A DNA stretch of 64,000 nucleotides, taken from Crenalkalicoccus roseus (GTDB lineage: Bacteria; Pseudomonadota; Alphaproteobacteria; Acetobacterales; Acetobacteraceae). The stretch is taken from contig NZ_SJDM01000007.1 in the NCBI RefSeq assembly GCF_004761865.1, positions 1 through 64,000 on the forward strand, written 5' to 3'. Positions 60,384 to 64,000 of this stretch are shown here, piece after piece. The notes beneath the pieces were generated by a model that did no database searches, was not told the DNA's origin, and saw only the letters and a program-made list of their open reading frames with translations. A program made the translations under genes and the position numbers. Numbering within the stretch: position 1 is the first letter of the stretch; the number at the start of each line of letters is the position of its first letter.

Positions 60384-61160
60384 TCACACGCCGAGGTGGC
60401 GGTGCATCAGCGCCGGATCGGTGCGCAGCCGCTCCGGCGGGCCGCTGAACACCACGGCGCCCTTCACCAGGATCTCCACCCGGTCCACCAGGGAGAGGAC
60501 CGCCTCCACCGTCTTGTCCACGATGATGGTGGCGATCCCGGCCTCCCGGATCATGCGCAGCGTCTGCCAGATGCCGTCGCGCACGATCGGCGCCAGACCC
60601 TCCGTCGCCTCGTCCAGGATGAGCAGCCGCGGGCTGGTCATCAGCGCGCGGCCGATGGCGAGCATCTGCTGCTCGCCGCCCGAGAGCTGGTCGCCGCGGT
60701 GCCCGGCGCGCTGGGCGAGGCGGGGGAACAGCGCCAGCACGCGCTCCTCAGGCCAGGGCAGGCTGCCATCCAGGGCGGGCCGCGCGGCGAGGCGCAGATT
60801 CTCCAGCACCGTCAGGCTGCCGAACACCCCGCGCCCCTCCGGCACCACGGCGATCCCGCGCCGCGCGCGGCGGAAGGGCGGCTCCCCGGTCACCGCCGCG
60901 CCGTCCACCAGCACCTCGCCGGCGCGGGCGGGAAGCTGGCCGAGCAGGGTGCGGATCAGCGTCGTCTTGCCCATGCCGTTGCGGCCCATCAGGCCGATCG
61001 CCTCGCCCGGCCGGACGGCGAGGTCCACCCCGCGCAGCACCAGCCCGGCGCCGTAGCCGGCCTCGAGGCCGCGCGCCTCCAGGATCGGCGCGGCCCCGTC
61101 CTGGCGCGGCCGGGCCGGGTCTGCGCGCCTCTCGGCGCTCCGCTCGCCGGCCGCGCTCAT
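60384..61160 (-). CDS. Liv-type ABC transporter ATP-binding protein (LivF) of the benzoate locus
   Basis: 258 residues. Walker A is GRNGMGKTTLIR, signature LSGGEQQMLAIGRALM, Walker B RLLILDEATEGLAP (LDEA rather than LDEP). An Ala/Arg-rich N-terminal extension of about 25 residues precedes the domain. Its ATG overlaps the LivG-type stop (ATGA), and its own stop lies 15 bases before the ligase start. The operon order indicates that the transporter feeds the ligase, so an aromatic carboxylate such as benzoate is the probable substrate. Confidence 0.92.
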   Translation of the reverse strand: MSAAGERSAERRADPARPRQDGAAPILEARGLEAGYGAGLVLRGVDLAVRPGEAIGLMGRNGMGKTTLIRTLLGQLPARAGEVLVDGAAVTGEPPFRRARRGIAVVPEGRGVFGSLTVLENLRLAARPALDGSLPWPEERVLALFPRLAQRAGHRGDQLSGGEQQMLAIGRALMTSPRLLILDEATEGLAPIVRDGIWQTLRMIREAGIATIIVDKTVEAVLSLVDRVEILVKGAVVFSGPPERLRTDPALMHRHLGV

Positions 61161-61900
61161 GCGCCCTGGCCCAGATAGGCCTCGCGCACCGCGGGCGAGG
61201 CGCGGATCTCGGCCGGCGTGCCGCGCTCCAGCACCCGCCCCTCCACCATCACCGTCAGCCGGTCGGCGACCGCGAAGACGACGTCCATGTCGTGCTCGAT
61301 CAGCAGCAGGGCATGGTCGCGCGCGAGCTGGCGCAGCAGGGCGGCGACGCGCTCGCCCTCCTCGGGGCCGAGTCCCGCCAGCGGCTCGTCGAGCAGCAGC
61401 ACGGTGGGGCGCATCGCCAGCGCCATGGCGATCTCGAGCAGGCGCAGCTCGCCGTGGCTGAGCGTGCCGGCGACGCGCTCCTCCGCCTCGCGCAGGCCGA
61501 CGCGGGTCAGCGCCCCGCGGGCGGCGCGGAGCGGCCCGTGCTCGCGCGCCGCGGGGCGCAGCCAGCGGCGCAGCGGGAACTCGCCCGCCTGCGCGGCGAG
61601 GCGCACGTTCTCGAGCACCGTCATGCCGCGCATCACGTTGCTGCGCTGGAAGGAGCGGCCGATGCCGGCCAGCGCCCGCCGCCAGGACGGCCAGGCGGTG
61701 ACCTCCTCCCTGCCCAGCCAGATCCGGCCGGCGCTCGGGCGCAGCTCGCCGGCCAGCAGGTTGACGAGCGTGCTCTTGCCCGCGCCGTTCGGGCCGATCA
61801 CCGCGTGCAGCTCGCCGATGGCGAGGGTGATGGAGACGTCGTCCACCGCCGTCAGCCCGCCGAAGCGGCGCGTCAGCCCCTCTGCCGCCAGCGCGCTCAT
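61157..61900 (-). CDS. Liv-type ABC transporter ATP-binding protein (LivG) of the benzoate locus
   Basis: 247 residues from ATG at 61900, overlapping the LivM-type stop by four bases. Walker A GPNGAGKSTLVN, GIGRSFQRSNVMRGMTVLEN, signature LSHGELRLLEIAMAL, Walker B TVLLLDEPLAGLGP and the switch His in LLIEHDMDVVF are all present. Together with the LivF-type protein it forms the ATPase pair. Confidence 0.93.
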   Translation of the reverse strand: MSALAAEGLTRRFGGLTAVDDVSITLAIGELHAVIGPNGAGKSTLVNLLAGELRPSAGRIWLGREEVTAWPSWRRALAGIGRSFQRSNVMRGMTVLENVRLAAQAGEFPLRRWLRPAAREHGPLRAARGALTRVGLREAEERVAGTLSHGELRLLEIAMALAMRPTVLLLDEPLAGLGPEEGERVAALLRQLARDHALLLIEHDMDVVFAVADRLTVMVEGRVLERGTPAEIRASPAVREAYLGQGA

Positions 61901-62880
61901 GGCCGCGCCGCCTCCACGGCGGCCGGGGCCGGCTGGCGGCGCTCCCTGCGCGGCAGGCGGAGCCCGGCGAGGCCGCCGGGCAGCGCCAGCACCGCGGCGA
62001 GGATCACGAGCCCCACCACCAGGCGCTGGCGCTCGGTGATCAGCGTGCCCGCCTCGGCTAGGCCGATGAAGGCGAAGGCGCCGAGGATCGGGCCGTGCAG
62101 CGCGCCGAGCCCGCCGAGCAGGATCATCAGCAGCCCCTCGGCCGAGCGGTGCCAGCCGAGCAGCTCCGGGTTCACGAAGGCCTCTGTCATCGCCTGCATG
62201 TGTCCGGCGACGCCGGCCAGCATGCCCGCCGCGACGAAGGCGGCGAGCTTCACCCGCCGCGTATTGTAGCCGAGGGCGCGCATCCGGTCCTCGTTGGCGC
62301 GGATGCCGAGCAGGGCGCGGCCGAACAGCGTGCGCATCAGCAGCGCGAGGCCCGCATACATCAGGACGAGGAGGCCGAGGTTCAGCCACAGCATCACCGC
62401 GGGGCGGGAGCGCCGCGGCACCTCCAGGACGAGGCCGAACAGCTCCAGCGCCGGGCGGGTGACGAACACGCCGTCCTTGCCGCCGCCGAGCGGGGTGTCG
62501 TGGAAGACGAAGAACAGCATCTGCCCGAAGGCGAGCGTCGTCATCAGGAAGAAGAAGCCGCGCGTGCGCAGCGACAGCGCGCCGACCACCGCCGCCGCGA
62601 GGCCCGCCAGCGCCGCCGCCGCCGGCAGGGTGGCCAGCACGGAAAGGCCGGGCGGCAGCAGGTGGATCGCATAGGCGCCGATGCCGAAGAAGGCGGCATG
62701 GCCGAGGCTGACCATGCCGCCCGCGCCCACCAGGAGCTGCAGGCTGAGCGCGAACATCGCCGCCACCAGCGCCGTGGAGGCGAGCTGCAGATGGTAGTGC
62801 GAGGCCCAGAGCGGCATGGTGGCGATCCCCGCCGCCGCCAGGGCCAGCAGCGCGTGGCCCGCGCGCCCCGCGACCACCAT
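61897..62880 (-). CDS. Liv-type ABC transporter permease (LivM) of the benzoate locus
   Basis: 327 residues, about nine membrane segments. Family signature LLVGAGGMVSLGHAAFFGIG near 49-68, RTRGFFFLMTTLAFGQMLFF and the coupling loop GIRANEDRMRALGYNTRRVK. It lies 3 bases after the LivH-type stop and overlaps the LivG-type start. Confidence 0.92.
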   Translation of the reverse strand: MVVAGRAGHALLALAAAGIATMPLWASHYHLQLASTALVAAMFALSLQLLVGAGGMVSLGHAAFFGIGAYAIHLLPPGLSVLATLPAAAALAGLAAAVVGALSLRTRGFFFLMTTLAFGQMLFFVFHDTPLGGGKDGVFVTRPALELFGLVLEVPRRSRPAVMLWLNLGLLVLMYAGLALLMRTLFGRALLGIRANEDRMRALGYNTRRVKLAAFVAAGMLAGVAGHMQAMTEAFVNPELLGWHRSAEGLLMILLGGLGALHGPILGAFAFIGLAEAGTLITERQRLVVGLVILAAVLALPGGLAGLRLPRRERRQPAPAAVEAARP

Positions 62881-62883
62881 CGC

Positions 62884-63747
62884 TCAGGCCCCCCGCGCGA
62901 ACAGGCCCGAGGGCCGCCAGAGCAGCACCGCGGCCATCAGCATGTACACGGCAAGCCCCGCCAGCTCCGGCAGGTAGGCCTTGCCGAGCGTGTCCACGAG
63001 GCCGATCAGCAGCGCCCCCCAGAACGCCCCGGCCACCGAGCCGACGCCGCCCACCACCACCACCACGAAGGAGATGATGAGGAACTTGTCGCCCATGCCG
63101 GGGTAGACCGACTGCAGCGGCGCGGCGAGCGCGCCCGCCAGCATCGCCAGCGCCGTGCCGAGGGCGAAGACGAGGGTGTGGATGCGCCGCGCGTCCAGGC
63201 CCAGCAGCTCCACCATCTCCGGCTTCTCCGCCGCGGCGCGCACCGCGCTGCCCATGCGCGTGCGCTCAAGGGCCAGGAACATCAGCGCCGCGACCAGCAC
63301 GCACAGCGCCAGCACCGCCAGCCGGTAGGCGGAATAGGCGAAGTCCGCCGTGACCGGCACCGAGAAGTCGAGCGCCGCCGGCACCGGCACGCTGTGGAAG
63401 TCGTTGCCGAGCAGCATGGAGCGCGCCTCCTCGAACAGCAGGATCAGCGCGAAGGTCAGCAGCACCTGGTCGAGGTGCTCGCGCGTCCGGAAGCGGCGGA
63501 ACAGCGTGCGCTCGAGCAGGGCGCCGAACAGGATGCCGCCCGCGATCGCCGCCGGCAGGGCCAGCCACAGCGAGCCGCTCCAGCGGGCGATGACGAAGGC
63601 GAGATAGGCGCCGATCATGAACAGGCTGCCATGGGCGAGGTTGATCACGCCCATCACGCCGAACACCAGCGTCAGTCCGCTGCTGATCAGGAACAGCAGC
63701 AGCCCGTACTGCAGCCCGTTCAGCACCTGCGCGAACAGGCCGCTCAT
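62884..63747 (-). CDS. Liv-type ABC transporter permease (LivH) of the benzoate locus
   Basis: 287 residues with about eight membrane segments. Marks: LNGLQYGLLLFLISSGLTLV at the N-terminus, FGVMGVINLAHGSLFMIGAY, LERTLFRRFRTREHLDQVLL, the coupling loop MGSAVRAAAEKPEMVELLGL, and VVVVGGVGSVAGAFWGALLI. First permease of the set, 60 bases after the receptor gene. Confidence 0.92.
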   Translation of the reverse strand: MSGLFAQVLNGLQYGLLLFLISSGLTLVFGVMGVINLAHGSLFMIGAYLAFVIARWSGSLWLALPAAIAGGILFGALLERTLFRRFRTREHLDQVLLTFALILLFEEARSMLLGNDFHSVPVPAALDFSVPVTADFAYSAYRLAVLALCVLVAALMFLALERTRMGSAVRAAAEKPEMVELLGLDARRIHTLVFALGTALAMLAGALAAPLQSVYPGMGDKFLIISFVVVVVGGVGSVAGAFWGALLIGLVDTLGKAYLPELAGLAVYMLMAAVLLWRPSGLFARGA

Positions 63748-63807
63748 CGCCTCCCCTCCGGGGCGCGCGCCCGGTCCCGGCGCGCCCCCTGCCGCCGCGG
63801 CGCCACG

Positions 63808-64000
63808 TCAGGCCATGCGGCAGCCGGTGCCGGGATCGGCCAGCGCCTCGGCGGCGATGCCGACCACGCGGTTCTGCCCGCCGCGCGCCTCGCGCAGGTA
63901 GATGTTCTGCACCGGGTTGTGGCTCGGCGAGAGGGTGAAGGCGCCGCGCGGGCTGTCGATGCGCGCGGCGCGCATCGCCCGCACCCATTCGCGCTCGGCC
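63808..64000 (-). CDS. Liv-type ABC transporter substrate-binding protein, C-terminal part
   Basis: The last 64 residues of a receptor that enters from beyond the right edge; the stop is TGA at 63808-63810. The visible end reads AARIDSPRGAFTLSPSHNPV followed by QNIYLREARGGQNRVVGIAA, matching the conserved C-terminus of LivJ-type receptors (RG-x-F-T ... HNP-x-Q-x-I-Y-x-R). It precedes the permease and ATPase genes of the benzoate locus in the usual order, so it is probably the aromatic-acid receptor. Confidence 0.85.
   Translation of the reverse strand, partial: AEREWVRAMRAARIDSPRGAFTLSPSHNPVQNIYLREARGGQNRVVGIAAEALADPGTGCRMA

Overview
The window is GC-rich (about 70 % or more by eye), densely coded DNA from a free-living alphaproteobacterium. 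Fused SecDF, a BoxR-BoxA-BoxB-BoxC aerobic benzoate module, many Liv-type and Bug-type solute receptors, and a Gfo/Idh/MocA gene beside lpxB fit Acetobacteraceae (Roseomonas-like). That placement is inference; no 16S or ribosomal gene is present. I saw no rRNA, tRNA, CRISPR array, insertion sequence or phage gene.

Layout. 1-1.5 kb: two secreted glutamine-rich proteins separated by a perfect 13-bp inverted repeat that also reads as a GGAAC-N17-CGTT (EcfG-type) promoter. 1.7-8.5 kb: class III aminotransferase, a frameshifted DUF4336 gene, rmuC, DedA, a GT39-type glycosyltransferase and an FkbM methyltransferase. 8.7-14 kb: a serine hydrolase, then a translationally coupled set of SDR, alpha/beta hydrolase and a 475-aa protein I do not recognise, then a carboxymuconolactone-decarboxylase-family protein. 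14.2-15.5 kb: DUF445 membrane protein.

15.5-38 kb is a catabolic island with no regulator. It starts with a four-gene operon (GrdB-like reductase component, CoA transferase, fumarase-superfamily lyase, CnbZ-like protein). A convergent Liv-type ABC transporter follows, whose receptor gene carries three frameshifts and whose second ATPase lacks a normal start codon. Next come a luciferase-like monooxygenase with an amidase, an FAD amine oxidase, a class II aldolase, a six-gene peptide-type ABC operon with an amidohydrolase embedded in it, and an iron-type alcohol dehydrogenase. The common theme is uptake of, and C-N bond cleavage in, nitrogen-containing organic compounds.

38-53 kb is mostly housekeeping: Bug receptor, secDF, a Gfo/Idh/MocA dehydrogenase convergent with lpxB, nitrilase-family and GNAT proteins, a zinc-homeostasis locus (hisI-cobW divergent from zur across a Fur/Zur-like operator), metC, sulfurtransferase, AlaX, Nudix and a DMT exporter.

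52-64 kb is a benzoate locus: boxR, then on the opposite strand a Liv-type ABC importer (receptor truncated by the window end), benzoate-CoA ligase, a hydrolase, and boxC-boxB-boxA-thioesterase behind their own promoter with paired TGCA elements. The encoded logic is uptake, CoA activation, epoxidation by BoxAB, ring cleavage by BoxC, and control by BoxR. The boxD aldehyde dehydrogenase is not in the window.
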